From: Candidatus Lernaella stagnicola
Lineage (GTDB): Bacteria; Lernaellota; Lernaellaia; Lernaellales; Lernaellaceae
NCBI GenBank assembly: GCA_030765525.1
Contig: JAVCCK010000023.1
Span: 1 to 64,000 of the forward strand
Direction of reading: 5' to 3'
Length of the DNA stretch: 64,000 nt
A program made the position numbers and the translations under genes. How positions within the stretch are numbered: position 1 is the stretch's first letter; the number at the start of each line of letters is the position of its first letter. Positions 32,862 to 44,500 of the stretch are shown one piece after another. The notes beneath the pieces are model-generated. The model saw only the letters and a program-made list of their open reading frames with translations, had not been told where the DNA came from and ran no database searches.

Positions 32862-33737
32862 ATGAAGAAACTGGCTTTGTTGGTGTCGCTCGTCGCCTTG
32901 TTGGCGTGTGGCAGCATGATGGCTTGCGATGAAGCGGAAGACGCCATTAAAGAGCTGGCCGATGTCGTGTTTGACGGCGAAGTCTGTCTGAACGACTTGC
33001 TCGAATATGTCGGCCTAACGCGCGACGATCTCGGTGAGGCGGCTGACGAGGCGATGGAGGAGTTGCTCGCGGCACAGGAAGATGTGTTGGGCGCAGCCTA
33101 CATTATCGATTGCCAAGCGAAAGAGAAGGCCGAGGATCTGAGCGACCCGACCGGCGACCCGCCCACGGATGAAGGCGCTCCGCCTGCTGAAGAGGGGGAA
33201 AACCGCACGGCCGATTCAGCCGGCGACGTGCCCGGCCAGATTCGGGATATTATCGACGAACGCGGCGGTAACGGTTCGGACACGGCGATTCTGCTCGACG
33301 CCACCGGTTCGATGTGGGACGACCAAGCTGCCGTGTCCTCCGAATTCAACGGCATTATCGCGGAAGTGCAATCGCAAAACGGCAACCTGGCTATCGCTTG
33401 GTACAAAGACCGTGATTGCGACAATCCCTGGTACGACGTGAATTCCGCCGGCCTGTTACCTATGGCCGACGCCGGCAACCGCTCGGAAATTACGGGCTAT
33501 TTTGATTCCATCAATGTCGTCGGTGGCTGCGACTGGCCCGAATCTCTTTACGACGGTGTGTGGGAGACGGCGACGGGACTGGCTTGGACCAGTACGACGG
33601 CGCGGATGATCATTGTTATCACCGACGCCGACGCCTTGACGCCGCCGCGCTCGACGCACTCCGAGGCCGAGACGCAGGCCAAGCTCGCCGAGGAAGGCAT
33701 TACCCTGCATACGATTTTCGTGCCGATTACCTTCTAG
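32862..33737 (+). CDS. VWA-domain lipoprotein
   Basis: A 291-residue lipoprotein with a signal ending MMACD (C22 likely lipidated; C16 is an alternative). Residues 23-85 are an acidic, helical region (AEDAIKELADVVF, DDLGEAADEAMEELLAAQED), followed by a Pro/Glu/Asp-rich linker. The von Willebrand factor A domain starts near 138 (DTAILLDATGSMWDD), whose DATGSM segment is the MIDAS metal motif. The end is IIVITDADALTPP and GITLHTIFVPITF. VWA domains bind proteins through a divalent cation. It is flanked by terminator-like hairpins, so it is a single-gene unit. Binding partner unknown. Confidence 0.82.
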   Translation: MKKLALLVSLVALLACGSMMACDEAEDAIKELADVVFDGEVCLNDLLEYVGLTRDDLGEAADEAMEELLAAQEDVLGAAYIIDCQAKEKAEDLSDPTGDPPTDEGAPPAEEGENRTADSAGDVPGQIRDIIDERGGNGSDTAILLDATGSMWDDQAAVSSEFNGIIAEVQSQNGNLAIAWYKDRDCDNPWYDVNSAGLLPMADAGNRSEITGYFDSINVVGGCDWPESLYDGVWETATGLAWTSTTARMIIVITDADALTPPRSTHSEAETQAKLAEEGITLHTIFVPITF

Positions 33738-33761
33738 ACTTCACCGGACGAAATCACATCG

Positions 33762-33789
33762 ACGGGGCGGCAAATGCCGCCCCGTTTCT
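33762..33789 (+). terminator. Rho-independent terminator after the VWA gene
   Basis: ACGGGGCGGCA at 33762-33772 pairs with TGCCGCCCCGT at 33775-33785, followed by TTCTC. The stem is very strong and the T-run is short. Confidence 0.7.
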
Positions 33790-33812
33790 CTACCTTCAAA
33801 GAATCGCTATAG

Positions 33813-33841
33813 TTGAGTTCCACCGACAAAAACCCGATGAT
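33813..33841 (+). promoter_or_regulatory. Possible promoter of the hybrid histidine kinase
   Basis: TTGAGT at 33813-33818, 17-base spacer, GATGAT at 33836-33841 (4 of 6 each). It lies 60 bases before the ATG and after the terminator. Confidence 0.4.
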
Positions 33842-33901
33842 AGTGAAGGGGTTGGCTCCCCGTAGCGGACGTACGAATGGGATTGGAAAAACGGTAACAC
33901 C

Positions 33902-36900
33902 ATGAGTTGGACCATACCGGCGATCATCGCAACGTTAATCGGCACCTTAATGTTGGCGATCGTGTATTTCCTCATCTACGTGCGGGAACGCCAGCGATAT
34001 CTGGGCATCTGGACGATTAGTTGGGGCTTGTACGGCGTCCGTTTCCTTTTCACCCTCTTGATGGACTTCGGTTACGAATATCGCGCCCTACTCGCCGCCG
34101 AACACATTGCCGCGCTGCTAAGCGGCGCGTTTCTGCTGTGGGGAACGTTGCTGTTCATCAACGTTCGCCGCGTTTCCTGGATCGCCGTCGCCGCGGTGTT
34201 AGACATAATCTGGATTGTCGGCGCGATGTACCTGCAGAAATCCTTCGTCACGCTTGCCCTGCCCACATACCTTTTCCTCGGTGTTGCCTACATCATCACC
34301 GGCGTCGCGTTGCTGCGCGACACGTCCACGCGCGTGACCGGGCGGGTGATCTTAGGCGTGAGTTTCATCCTCTGGGGCCTGCATAAAACCGATTACCCGT
34401 TCTTGCGCTTGGTGGAATATCTGGCGCCTTGGGGTTTCATTCTGGGCGCGACGCTGCAAATGGCCGTCGCGCTGGGATTGCTGTTGGTCTTTTTTGATCG
34501 CGCGCGACAACAGGTGATTGAAAGCGAAGCGCGCTATCGCGCCGTTTTTGAGAACGCCAGTTGCGGCATCGCGGTGCGCGATTTGTCCGGTCGTTACCTC
34601 TATTGCAACGAATACTGGCATAAGTTGACCGGCTATCGCGCCGATGAACTGCGTGGAATCCAAGAAGCGCATATCACCCATCCCGACGATGTCGAGGCCG
34701 CGCAGGACTATTTCGATCGCTTGCGTCGCGGCAAGATTCCGCATTACCGCATGCAAAAACGTCTGATTCGCAAAGATCGGCGTGAACTGTGGTGCGATTG
34801 TTCGGCCAATCCGATTCGCAACGAGTTGGGGCGGGTTGTTTCGCTCTGCGACGTCATCGTGGACATCACCGCCATCCAACAGACGCGGGAAGAACTCGAG
34901 CGCAGCCGCGCGCGCTTGCGGACGATTATCGACAGCTCCAACGATTGCCTTTTGATTCTCGGCGGCAAGGACGAATTCGAAATCGTCGACGTCAATCCAG
35001 CCACGCTCGACACCTTCGGCTACACCCGCGAGCAGTTACTCGGCCGTGCCGTCCACACGCTGCAGAGCCCTGGCGCATTCGCCGACCTTAAAAGCGACCT
35101 CGAAACGGCAATTAGCGTCGACGGCTTTTGGCGCGGGACGTGGACCATGCTCGCCGCCGACGGCCGACAACTCGTTATGGAAACCACCGTTTCGCCCATG
35201 CGTAAGGACCCGGTGATCGCACAGCGATGGGTCGCGGTGATGCGCGACGTTTCCGAACAGCGCCGCGAGCATGAAATCCTCGAAAAGTACCAGCTTCTCG
35301 CCCGGCACAGCCGCGACGCCATTTTGTTCGTCGACGCCCACACCGGCGTGATTCGGGAAGTGAACGCCGCGGCGGTATCCACCTACGGGTTTATGCGCGA
35401 ACAATTCCTCGAGATGAACTACCGCGATTTGCGGCGCGACGGCGGCGAAGAAGCTGCACTGCGCGACGAGTCGGTACGCGAGGGCTTGCGGTACGAGGCC
35501 CTCCATCACCGCGCCGACGACACGTTCTTCCCGGTCGAAATCAGCGCGCTGGAAGCCCGGATCGGCGAGGATCGTTTATTGCTGCTGGTCGTGCGCGACA
35601 TCACCGAGCAAAAACGCGCCGAACAAAAGTTACGCCAGGAGCAACTGAAAAACCAAGCGTTAGTGGACGTTATCGACCGCAGCCCCGCCGTGGCGATCAC
35701 GTGGCGCGGCACGGAGCGCTGGCCGGTGGAGTTCGTCACGGACAACGTGCGGCAGTTCGGTTATTCGCCCGCCCAGTTGACCCGCGGCCGCCCCGGTTTG
35801 CCCGACATCATCCATCCCGACGACGTCAAATGGGTTGTGCGCCATTTGGAGGAGGCCGCCACGGGCGGCACGCCGCATGTCGAACTAGAGTTGCGTATCA
35901 TCGCCCGCGACGATTCCATCCACTGGTTGGATATGCGCGTGTGGATCGACCCCAAGCGGATCGACGCCGCACCGCTGTATCACGGCGTCATGCTCGACAT
36001 CACCGGACGCAAGCGCGCCGAACTGACCGTGCAAACCAGCGAAGCCCGATTCCGCACGATGCTGCAGAATGTCGAACTGGTCGCGATTACCCTCGATACC
36101 GAGGGGAAAGTGACCTTCGCCAACGACTACCTGCTGCGTCTTACCGGCTGGCAGCGCGAAGACATCGTGGGCCAAAACTGGTTTGAAAGCCCGATGCGCC
36201 CCGGTCCGCAGGCGCGCGAGGTTTTCGAGCGTTCGGTTCGCACCGGCGGCATTCCCGCACACGTCGAGCACGATATTCACAGCAAGGACGGCGAGTGCCG
36301 GCATATCCGTTGGAACAACACCTTTCTGCGGGCGGGTGACGGGCAAATCATCGGCACGGCCGCGATCGGCGAGGACGTCACCGAGCATCGGCGCGCCGTC
36401 GAAATGCAGTCTCGACTGGCTGCCATCGTGCAATCCTCGACCGACGCGATCATCGGCAACGCACCGGACGGCTTGATCACCAGTTGGAACCGCAGCGCCG
36501 AGAGAATGTTCGGGTACACCGCGGATGAAATCACGGGGCAGTCGATCGCCGTCCTCGTCCCCGAAGAACGCGGTCCGGAACTGCAGTGGATCCTCGACAA
36601 AATCCAGCACCGCGAGAGCATCGTCAATCACGAAACGCAGCGCCTCACCAAGTACGGCAAACTGATCGACGTCGCCTTGACCATCTCGCCGATTTCCGAC
36701 GGCCACGGCCACTTGATCGGCGCCTCCATCATCGTTCGCGACCTGACCGGCCACCGCCGGCAACAGCGGGAACGCGACACCCTCGAAGCGCAATTGCGCC
36801 AATCGCAAAAGATGGAAGCCGTAGGCCGGTTGGCCGGCGGCGTTGCGCATGACTTCAACAATATTCTGACCGGCATCACCGGCTATGCCGATATGATCCT

Positions 36901-37975
36901 GCGGCGTCTGGACCAAAACGATTCGGTCTTTGAAGACGTCCAGCAAATACGCCACGCATCCGAACGCGCCGCCGCGTTGACCAAGCAGTTGCTCGCGTTC
37001 AGCCGCAAACAGTTGATCTCGCCGGAAATCCTACAGATCAGCACGGTGGTTGAAAACGCTCACCGCATGCTCGAGCGCGTCATCGGCGAAGACCTGCAAC
37101 TCGAATTGCAGACGCGGAGCGACCTGTACTACATCAAGGCCGACCCGGGGCAGATCGACCAGGTGCTGCTCAACCTCGTTGTCAATTCCCGCGACGCCCT
37201 CCCGGAAGGCGGTCGCATCGTAATCGAAACCGTCAACGCCACCGTCGACGAGGAATTCTGCGCCGAACACACCTTCGCCAAACCCGGCGAATACGTGAAG
37301 CTCGTGGTGCGCGACAACGGCACCGGCATGGACGAAACGACCCTCGAACACATTTTCGAACCCTTCTTCACCACAAAAGAACGCGGCAAAGGCACCGGCC
37401 TGGGGTTGGCGACCGTGTTCGGCATCGTGAAACAGAACAACGGATTCGTCCTTGTCGACTCGGATATCGACGTCGGCACGACGGTGCGCATTTATCTGCC
37501 CGCCGTCGAAAAAAAGCCGGACGATGTAACAAGCTTCGAGCCGATACCGCCGAGCAAGGGCGGTGAGACGGTGCTGCTGGTCGAAGATGAGGAAATGCTG
37601 CGCACCCTCGTCAAAAAGATTCTGGAACTCAACGGGTACCGCGTGCTGGTGGCCGACACCGGCGCCGACGCCCTCGCGCTGGCGACCAAGAACGCCGACG
37701 GCCTTGATCTGCTGCTGACCGACGTGATCATGCCGGGGATGAACGGCAAGGAGTTGTACGAACGCATTACGGAGTTCCGCCCCGACCTGCGCGTGCTGTT
37801 CATGTCGGGATACACGGCCGAAGTCATCGCCCGGCACGGCGTGCTCGAAGAAGGTGTCGCCTTCATCGAAAAGCCATTCAACGTGGATGACCTGGCCAAG
37901 AAAGTGCGCGAGGTGCTCGACACGGTCGCGCGGCCCGACCGTTTTGCCACCGAGGAAGAGGCGCCGGTCAGCTAA
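33902..37975 (+). CDS. Hybrid sensor histidine kinase with six PAS-like blocks
   Basis: A 1357-residue membrane sensor. About seven hydrophobic helices occupy residues 1-200. PAS-like blocks follow at roughly 208, 337, 462, 588, 713 and 838, each starting near a (S)EARYR or similar helix and a GY(T/R) turn. A HisKA domain with the phosphoacceptor His in [11 protein letters not shown] is near 982. The HATPase shows the N-box-like [22 protein letters not shown] and the GKGTGLGL G2 box. The REC domain at about 1223-1345 has [19 protein letters not shown] (phosphoacceptor Asp) and EKPF. No output regulator is adjacent, so a signalling partner is elsewhere. Convergent with the GlnRS gene and overlapping it by eight bases. 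Confidence 0.92.
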   Translation: MSWTIPAIIATLIGTLMLAIVYFLIYVRERQRYLGIWTISWGLYGVRFLFTLLMDFGYEYRALLAAEHIAALLSGAFLLWGTLLFINVRRVSWIAVAAVLDIIWIVGAMYLQKSFVTLALPTYLFLGVAYIITGVALLRDTSTRVTGRVILGVSFILWGLHKTDYPFLRLVEYLAPWGFILGATLQMAVALGLLLVFFDRARQQVIESEARYRAVFENASCGIAVRDLSGRYLYCNEYWHKLTGYRADELRGIQEAHITHPDDVEAAQDYFDRLRRGKIPHYRMQKRLIRKDRRELWCDCSANPIRNELGRVVSLCDVIVDITAIQQTREELERSRARLRTIIDSSNDCLLILGGKDEFEIVDVNPATLDTFGYTREQLLGRAVHTLQSPGAFADLKSDLETAISVDGFWRGTWTMLAADGRQLVMETTVSPMRKDPVIAQRWVAVMRDVSEQRREHEILEKYQLLARHSRDAILFVDAHTGVIREVNAAAVSTYGFMREQFLEMNYRDLRRDGGEEAALRDESVREGLRYEALHHRADDTFFPVEISALEARIGEDRLLLLVVRDITEQKRAEQKLRQEQLKNQALVDVIDRSPAVAITWRGTERWPVEFVTDNVRQFGYSPAQLTRGRPGLPDIIHPDDVKWVVRHLEEAATGGTPHVELELRIIARDDSIHWLDMRVWIDPKRIDAAPLYHGVMLDITGRKRAELTVQTSEARFRTMLQNVELVAITLDTEGKVTFANDYLLRLTGWQREDIVGQNWFESPMRPGPQAREVFERSVRTGGIPAHVEHDIHSKDGECRHIRWNNTFLRAGDGQIIGTAAIGEDVTEHRRAVEMQSRLAAIVQSSTDAIIGNAPDGLITSWNRSAERMFGYTADEITGQSIAVLVPEERGPELQWILDKIQHRESIVNHETQRLTKYGKLIDVALTISPISDGHGHLIGASIIVRDLTGHRRQQRERDTLEAQLRQSQKMEAVGRLAGGVAHDFNNILTGITGYADMILRRLDQNDSVFEDVQQIRHASERAAALTKQLLAFSRKQLISPEILQISTVVENAHRMLERVIGEDLQLELQTRSDLYYIKADPGQIDQVLLNLVVNSRDALPEGGRIVIETVNATVDEEFCAEHTFAKPGEYVKLVVRDNGTGMDETTLEHIFEPFFTTKERGKGTGLGLATVFGIVKQNNGFVLVDSDIDVGTTVRIYLPAVEKKPDDVTSFEPIPPSKGGETVLLVEDEEMLRTLVKKILELNGYRVLVADTGADALALATKNADGLDLLLTDVIMPGMNGKELYERITEFRPDLRVLFMSGYTAEVIARHGVLEEGVAFIEKPFNVDDLAKKVREVLDTVARPDRFATEEEAPVS

Positions 37976-40064
37976 CCTTGTCGCCGGGCTTCAATTCGCC
38001 GTCAAAGGTGACGACGCGGAAGCTCTTGCCGCGCCCACCCGAGAGAATCATGCCTTCGGACAAGCCGAACTTCATCTGACGCGGTTTCAAGTTCGCCACG
38101 ACCATCACTTGCTTGCCGACCAACTCCGCCGGCTCGGGATACGAGGGGCGAATGCCCGCGATAATCTGCCGCGGCTTCTCTTCGCCTATGTCAACCAGCA
38201 AGCGCAAGAGTCTGTCGGCTCCCTCGACCCGCGAGGCTTCTCGTACGACGCCCACCCTCAGGTCCAGTTTCGCAAAGGCGTCGAATTCGATCTCGGGCGC
38301 CACGGCCGCCACACCGTCGGCCGACTTGCGATCCGCCTTGGCCTTCGCCTTCTTCGCACCCTTGTCGCCGCCCTGCTTTTTCTCGATCTTCGCCCAGGTG
38401 TCGCGCAGCGTGACCGTGCGGTTGAACACCAGCCGGTCCGGCGTCGTGAGCTTGGTATCCACGCAGAAATAGCCGAGCCGCTCAAACTGCACGCGATCGC
38501 CGGGCGCGGCTTCGCTCAGGCTGGGCTCGATGATCGCGCCGTCGACGATCTCCAGCGAATCCGGATTGACGTTGTCCAGGAAGCTGCCGCCCTCGGCCGC
38601 ATCGTCGGGGTTCTCGTCGACAAACAGCCGGTCGTACAAGCGCACCTGCGCCGGAACGCCGAAGCGCGCCGACACCCAGTGCAGCGTGCCGCGAATTTTG
38701 CGGCCGTCGGCCGGGTTGCCGCCTTTTGAGTTCGGGTCCCATGTGCACTTCAACTCCACGACCCGACCCTCATCGTCCTTGACGACTTCCTCGCAGCGGA
38801 TGATGCAGGCGTAGCGTAGCCGCACCTCGCCGCCGGGCGTGAGGCGGTACCATTTTTTCGGCGGATCTTCGCGGAAGTCGTCCTGCTCGACGAAAATCTC
38901 TCGCGTAAAAGGCACGTTTCGCGAACCGCGGCTGAAATCCTCGGGCATGTAGGGGGCGTCGATCTCCATAACCTCGTCTTCCGGGAAATTGGTGATCGTC
39001 ACCTTCAGCGGACGGAGCACGGCCATGACGCGCGGCGAGCTTTCGTTGAGCACGTCGCGCACGGTGTGCTCCAGCAGGGCTACATCGATGGTGCTGTCGG
39101 CTTTGGCCACGCCGACGCGCTCGCTGAAACGGCGAATCGATTCGGCCGGATAGCCGCGTCGTCGAATGCCTGCGATAGTCGGCATGCGCGGATCGTCCCA
39201 ACCGTCGACGATGTTTTCCCGCACGAGTTGCAGCAGCTTGCGCTTGCTCACGACGGTGTAGGAAAGGTTCAGCCGCGCGAATTCGATTTGCCGCGGCGGT
39301 TTTTCCACGCCGATAGCTTCGAGGAACCAGTCGTACAGAGGGCGATGGTCTTCGAATTCGAGCGTGCACACCGAATGCGTAATGTTCTCGATGGCGTCCG
39401 ACTGCCCGTGGGCGTAGTCGTACATCGGGTAGATCAGCCAATCGTCGCCGGTGCGGTGGTGATGCGCGCGCTTGATGCGGTACATGATCGGATCGCGCAT
39501 GTTCATGTTGGGATGAGTCATGTCGATCTTAGCGCGCAGCGTCCGGCTGCCGTCGGGAAACTCACCGGCCCGCATGCGGCGGAACAGGTCGAGGTTCTCC
39601 TCCGGCGTGCGGTCGCGGAAGGGGCTGTTTTTCCCTTTGTTGAAGAAATTGCCGCGGTACTCGCGCGCTTCGTCTTCGGCGAGATCGTCCACGTAGGCCA
39701 AGCCCTTCCCGATGAGCAATTCCGCCCACTGGTAGAGCTGCTCGAAATAGTCCGAGGCATAGTATTCGTGTTCAGCCCAATCAAAGCCCAGCCAGTGGAT
39801 ATCTTCCTTGATTGACTCGACGTACTCGGTTTCTTCCGTCGAGGGGTTGGTGTCGTCAAAACGCAGATGACAGCGGCCGCCGTATTGCGCGGCGAGGCCG
39901 AAATTCAGGCAAATCGACTTGGCGTGGCCGATGTGCAAGTAGCCATTGGGTTCCGGTGGAAATCGGCTGACCACGGCCTCGTGTTTCCCGGCGGTCAATT
40001 CCCCGTCAACGATTTCTTTGATGAAATTCGACGGCGCGATCGTTTTCGTTTTGTCCTCAGCCAT
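37968..40064 (-). CDS. glnS: Glutaminyl-tRNA synthetase with C-terminal tRNA-binding OB domain
   Basis: A 698-residue aminoacyl-tRNA synthetase that charges tRNA-Gln. ATG at 40064 has AAGGAA eight bases upstream; the longer frame from 40178 is not used. The class I signature is [16 protein letters not shown], and the second signature is VVSKRKLL. Their form identifies GlnRS rather than GluRS. The usual GlnRS is about 550 residues. Here an additional domain from about 588 ([40 protein letters not shown]) matches the Trbp111/EMAP-like tRNA-binding domain normally found at the end of MetRS. A short Lys-rich hinge ([13 protein letters not shown]) joins the parts. The extra domain likely raises general tRNA affinity. 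Confidence 0.93.
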   Translation of the reverse strand: MAEDKTKTIAPSNFIKEIVDGELTAGKHEAVVSRFPPEPNGYLHIGHAKSICLNFGLAAQYGGRCHLRFDDTNPSTEETEYVESIKEDIHWLGFDWAEHEYYASDYFEQLYQWAELLIGKGLAYVDDLAEDEAREYRGNFFNKGKNSPFRDRTPEENLDLFRRMRAGEFPDGSRTLRAKIDMTHPNMNMRDPIMYRIKRAHHHRTGDDWLIYPMYDYAHGQSDAIENITHSVCTLEFEDHRPLYDWFLEAIGVEKPPRQIEFARLNLSYTVVSKRKLLQLVRENIVDGWDDPRMPTIAGIRRRGYPAESIRRFSERVGVAKADSTIDVALLEHTVRDVLNESSPRVMAVLRPLKVTITNFPEDEVMEIDAPYMPEDFSRGSRNVPFTREIFVEQDDFREDPPKKWYRLTPGGEVRLRYACIIRCEEVVKDDEGRVVELKCTWDPNSKGGNPADGRKIRGTLHWVSARFGVPAQVRLYDRLFVDENPDDAAEGGSFLDNVNPDSLEIVDGAIIEPSLSEAAPGDRVQFERLGYFCVDTKLTTPDRLVFNRTVTLRDTWAKIEKKQGGDKGAKKAKAKADRKSADGVAAVAPEIEFDAFAKLDLRVGVVREASRVEGADRLLRLLVDIGEEKPRQIIAGIRPSYPEPAELVGKQVMVVANLKPRQMKFGLSEGMILSGGRGKSFRVVTFDGELKPGDKVS

Positions 40065-40131
40065 CACGTGTTTCCTTCTTCTAGCTTTCCGCTTTCCGCC
40101 GCACCTGCGCGCGGATCGCGACAAGAAAAGT

Positions 40132-40160
40132 AGCATAGTGATTGCGCTCACGTCACGCAA
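40132..40160 (-). promoter_or_regulatory. Possible promoter of glnS
   Basis: On the minus strand TTGCGT (40160-40155), a 17-base spacer, then TATGCT (40137-40132). It lies about 70 bases upstream of the GlnRS start. Confidence 0.4.
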
Positions 40161-40270
40161 TCCAAAAGGCTTCTTCACAACACAGCGTGGGCTTCGCGCG
40201 CACCAAGCCGCGGCATGTTATGCTCCATGGCAAATCTTTTGTCACCACCAAACCCAAAGTGAGTCGAAGC

Positions 40271-41545
40271 ATGCGCGCGCACCAGCGACTTCTCTTTTTC
40301 GCCGGTCAGCTTGGCATCATGTGTACGGTACGCTTCTTCTTCCAATGGATTATCGACTTCACCCACGCGCCGCCCCCCGGCGCTTCGGCTCCACCCCTTT
40401 TCCCCGTAGCGCTGGTCGGCCTCGTGCTGCTGGGCTTTCGCATCTTCGACGCCGCCACCGACCCCGTCGCGGGCACCTTCGCCGACCGCTGGGTCGCCGC
40501 CGGCCGCCAACGACGATCGCTGTTGTGGTTCTCCTTTCTCTTGCCCGGCATCGGCCTGGCGATGATCTTCGCGCCCTACCACGGCATGTCCGTCGGTTGG
40601 CGTTGGACCCTGCTGGTCGCGGGCATGTTCGTGTATTTCATCGGCTACACCGCGTTCGCCATTCCGTATTGGAGTCTCGTGGAAGACTACGCGACGGGCG
40701 ACCGCAAGACGCGCTCCTCGCTCTCCAGCCTACTCGGCCTCGGGACGTTGGTCGCCACGGTGATCGCCTTCGTCGTCACGCCCTATATCGTTGACCGCTT
40801 CGGCTTTTTCGCGGCTGCCTTGGCCATTGCCGTCGGGGCGGTGATATTAATGCCCGCCGCCTACTTCGCGGCCCCCGCCGCGTCACGCGCCGAACGGGCT
40901 CCGCGCCGCCCGCGCCCTTCCGCGGCGTTGTTGAAGTCGGCACTGACCGACCGCCGTTTTCTTTCCGTACTTTGCGTGTTCGCCGGTTCTCAGATGGCTT
41001 TCACCATGCTGAGCGCCGCCGCCCCCTTTGTGGCGGTAGATCTGTTGCGCGGCAGCCGGGGCGACGTCGCCCTGATCCTCGGCCCGTTGCTGTTGGTGGC
41101 CATCCCCTGCTTCGCGGGGGCCTCACGGCTCTCGCTGCGGATCGGTTGGGAGCGGGCGGTGGTCGGGGCCGGATGCGGCTTGTGCGTCATCTATTTTCTG
41201 ACTTACCTGCTCGGCATCGTTTCGATCGGGTCGCTACTCGGCACGGCAATACTGCTTTACGCGCTGGCCGGGCCGCTGGTCGCGGTCATGCTGGGGCTGG
41301 AAGGCGAAGCGATCGCCACGTGCGCGCGCAACCGCGGCGGCGAGGCGGTCAGTGTGTATTTCGGGACATACAATTTCACGACCAAGGCGCTCAACGGCCT
41401 GTCGATTGCCATCACCGGCGCGATGGTGGCGCTGTCTGACGGGTCTTGCGGCGCGACGGCCATTCGCCTGACCGGTCCGCTGTCCGGCGGTTTTTTAGCT
41501 TTGGGAATACTGCTTTATTTCGTGCTTCGTCCGCGGCGACGCTAG
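40271..41545 (+). CDS. MFS transporter, GPH/MFS_2-like
   Basis: A 424-residue membrane transporter with about twelve helices. It has the N-terminal RIFDAATDPVAGTFADRW segment typical of the glycoside-pentoside-hexuronide:cation symporter group (the D-x2-x-DP-x2-G pattern), and YFIGYTAFAIPYWSLVEDYA. Those transporters carry sugars or related solutes with a cation. Start ATG at 40271 has no good ribosome site; a GTG at 40259 in the same frame is an alternative. It lies between two tRNA synthetase genes, with no functional link visible. It converges with ValRS and ends before a strong hairpin. Confidence 0.8.
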   Translation: MRAHQRLLFFAGQLGIMCTVRFFFQWIIDFTHAPPPGASAPPLFPVALVGLVLLGFRIFDAATDPVAGTFADRWVAAGRQRRSLLWFSFLLPGIGLAMIFAPYHGMSVGWRWTLLVAGMFVYFIGYTAFAIPYWSLVEDYATGDRKTRSSLSSLLGLGTLVATVIAFVVTPYIVDRFGFFAAALAIAVGAVILMPAAYFAAPAASRAERAPRRPRPSAALLKSALTDRRFLSVLCVFAGSQMAFTMLSAAAPFVAVDLLRGSRGDVALILGPLLLVAIPCFAGASRLSLRIGWERAVVGAGCGLCVIYFLTYLLGIVSIGSLLGTAILLYALAGPLVAVMLGLEGEAIATCARNRGGEAVSVYFGTYNFTTKALNGLSIAITGAMVALSDGSCGATAIRLTGPLSGGFLALGILLYFVLRPRRR

Positions 41546-41550
41546 AAGAA

Positions 41551-41573
41551 AGCCGGCGCACTCGACGCCGGCT
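41551..41573. terminator. Bidirectional terminator-like hairpin between the MFS and ValRS genes
   Basis: AGCCGGCG (41551-41558), seven-base loop, CGCCGGCT (41566-41573). A perfect eight-base stem in a convergent intergenic gap, with no T-run on the plus side. Confidence 0.55.
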
Positions 41574-41593
41574 GTCGGTCAGGCGATCAGATT

Positions 41594-44500
41594 TTACGCG
41601 TCGGCCAGCAGGCGCAGGTTCTCTTCGACGGCGGCCAGTTGCTGCCCCAGGTCGGCCAATCGGGCGCGTTCTTTCTCGACGACGGCGGGCGGCGCCTTGG
41701 CGACGAAGTTCTCGTTCGCCAGCTTCTTGCCCGTCCGTTCCACATCGCCGGCCAGCTTGTCGCGCTGCTTGGTAAGCCGCTCCTTCTCTTTGGCGACATC
41801 CACCACGCCGAGCATGAAGACCTGCAAGTCGCCCACCACCGCTGAAGCCGCCGTCGCGTCCGCTTGGGCTTCGGGGTCGAAGGTCAGCGATTCAAGCACC
41901 GCGATGTGCTGCAGCACGTCGGCGAGTTCTTCCAGTTCCCCCGCCGCCCCAACGCCGGCCTTGATGATGACCGGCAACGCGCCGCGCGGCGGCAGGCCGT
42001 ACTTGGCGCGAAGGTCGCGCACGGACCGCGTGATCCCCTGCATGATCCCAAAACGACGTTCGAGATCCGTGTCCTCCCACGCGGCGCTTGCTTGCGGCCA
42101 CGCGGCATGAATCAGCAGTTCCGACGGGGCGAGCTTCTCCTCGATGCCCCGCTCAGGCGCGAGTTCGTTGAGCGTCTCCCACAACGCCTCGGTGATAAAA
42201 GGCGTGAACGGATGGAACAGGCGCAACACGTGGCCGAGCACCGTCGCCAGCACCTGCCCGGCCAAGGCCTGCTTTTCCGGATCGGCCAAGCGCGGCTTGA
42301 TGATCTCCAAATACCAGTCGCAGAATTCCGCCCAGAAAAAACTGCGCGCCGCATTGATCGCCGCCGCCGGGTTGTACTCCTCCAAATACCGGTGCACCGT
42401 CGCCACGGCCTTGGACGTGCGCGAAAGTATCCACCGATCCTCCGCGGGCAATTCGCCGGGCTGCTGCGCCGACCACGTAAATGGCTCGATGTTCATAAAA
42501 GCGAGCCGCGCCGCGTTCCACAGCTTCGTGCAAAAATGCACGCCGACATCGAAGCGGTCGCTCATCATCTCGGCCTGCGGCAGGTCTTTCATCGTACCCA
42601 GCACGTCGAATTCCTTGCCGGTCTCGGGGCAGATGTACGTGAAAATCGTGCGCCCGTGTTTGGCCGTCGCCAGGTCGACCGGCTCCCCGGTGAAGGGGCT
42701 GAGGGCCTGTACCGGCAGGCGGATATCCTGCGTGCCGGTTTGCAGTTCGCACAGCACGTAGCGCATGGCGTCGGTGCCGTAACGCTTGATGATGTCCACC
42801 GGGTCGATGCCGTTGCCCTTCGATTTACTCATCCGCTGGCCCTTGCCGTCCAGGATGTTGGCGTGGATAAACACGTCGGTGAAAGGCAACTCGCCCAGAT
42901 TGTAAAGTCCCGAGAGGATCATCCGCGCCACCCACAGCGTGATGATGTCGCGACCGGTGACCAGGCACGAACCGGGGTAGTAATTCTCCAGGCAGTTCGG
43001 CTTGCCCTCGAGGCTGCCCAGTGGGGTTTGGCCCTGCTCCACCTGCGCAGTTTCCGGATCGGGCCAACCCAGGGTGCTGTGCGGCCACAGGGCGCTGGAG
43101 AACCAGGTGTCGAGCACGTCGGGATCGCGCACGAGCGATAATTCCTCGAAAATCGCGGCGAATTCATCCTCGTCGGGCGCGTCGCGCAGGCAGACCAACA
43201 CGTCCACTTCCGGCGCGTCGATCGCCGGCAAGGGCCGCGCGGAGTCGAGCAAGACGCTGCTGCCATCCTCATAACCCAGGCGGACGCCGATTTTCTCGCC
43301 GTCCAGATACGGTTTGATTTTTTCGAACAGTTCCGGCGCCGCCGCGGCCGGGACCGTCGCTTTCCAAATCGGAATGCGGTGACCCCACCAAAGCTGGCGG
43401 CTGATGCACCAGTCACGTTTTTCGCGCAGCCACGAAAGATAGGTTTTTCCGTAGCGCACCGGGTCCGGGTGGAAGGTCGTGTTCAACCCGCCGGGCGAAT
43501 GCCACTGGTCTTCCACCGCATCGATGGCCGCCTGCGCCAAGCCGGGCGTGGTGAATTCCTTGTCGGTGCCGCGACCGCAGACGATGCCGCCGTCCACGTC
43601 GCCCATTTTCACGAACCACTGGAGCGACAGATAGGGTTCGATCGGCGAGCCGGAGCGCTCGGAGTGGCCCACTTCCATGCGGCGGTCTTCGACTTTTTCC
43701 ACCAACGCCTGCGCCTCGAGATCGGCCACGACCTTGTCGCGGGCGTCGAGACGATCCTGACCCTGGTAGGGGCCGGCGTTTTCGTTGAGTGTGCCATCGG
43801 AGTTGAGAATGTTGAGGATGTCGATCTCGTCGGCGTGTCGCTTCCACACGTCGTAATCGTTCGGGTCGTGTCCCGGCGTGATCTTCACGCAGCCGGTGCC
43901 CAATTCCGGTTTGGCCCATTCATCGACAATCAGCGGAATCGGCCGGTTATGCAGGGGCAGATTGATCATGCGCCCGTCGCGGGCCATCGCGGTAAAGGTC
44001 TCCAGGATGGGCAACATCGTCTCGATGCGCTCCTGCAGGCGCTCGAGTTCGGCCTCCACGCCCGGTTTTTCCTTCGGCGTGGCGTTTTGCAGCTTTTCGT
44101 TGGTTTCGGCCAGCCGCCGTTCGAGTTCCCGGCGTGGATCCGGGTGACAGGCCACCGCCGTGTCGCCCAGCATCGTCTCCGGACGCGTGGTCGCCACGAC
44201 CACAAACTCCGGCTCGCCGGGCTGCGGATCGATCACCGGATACTTGATGTACCAAAAGTGGCCGTCCACCTCTTCGTAGGCGATTTCGTCGTCGGCGACG
44301 GCCGTCTGCAGGCGGCAATCCCAATTCACCAGGCGCGTGCCGCGGTAGATGATGCCGTCCATGAACATCTTGAAGAAGGTGTAGCGCACCGCGCGCGAGC
44401 AGACGGCGTCCATCGTGAAGCGCAGCCGGTCCCAATCGGCCGAGCACCCCAGCGACTTGAGCTGTCCGATGATCCGTGTCTGGAATTCGTCCTTCCAGTC

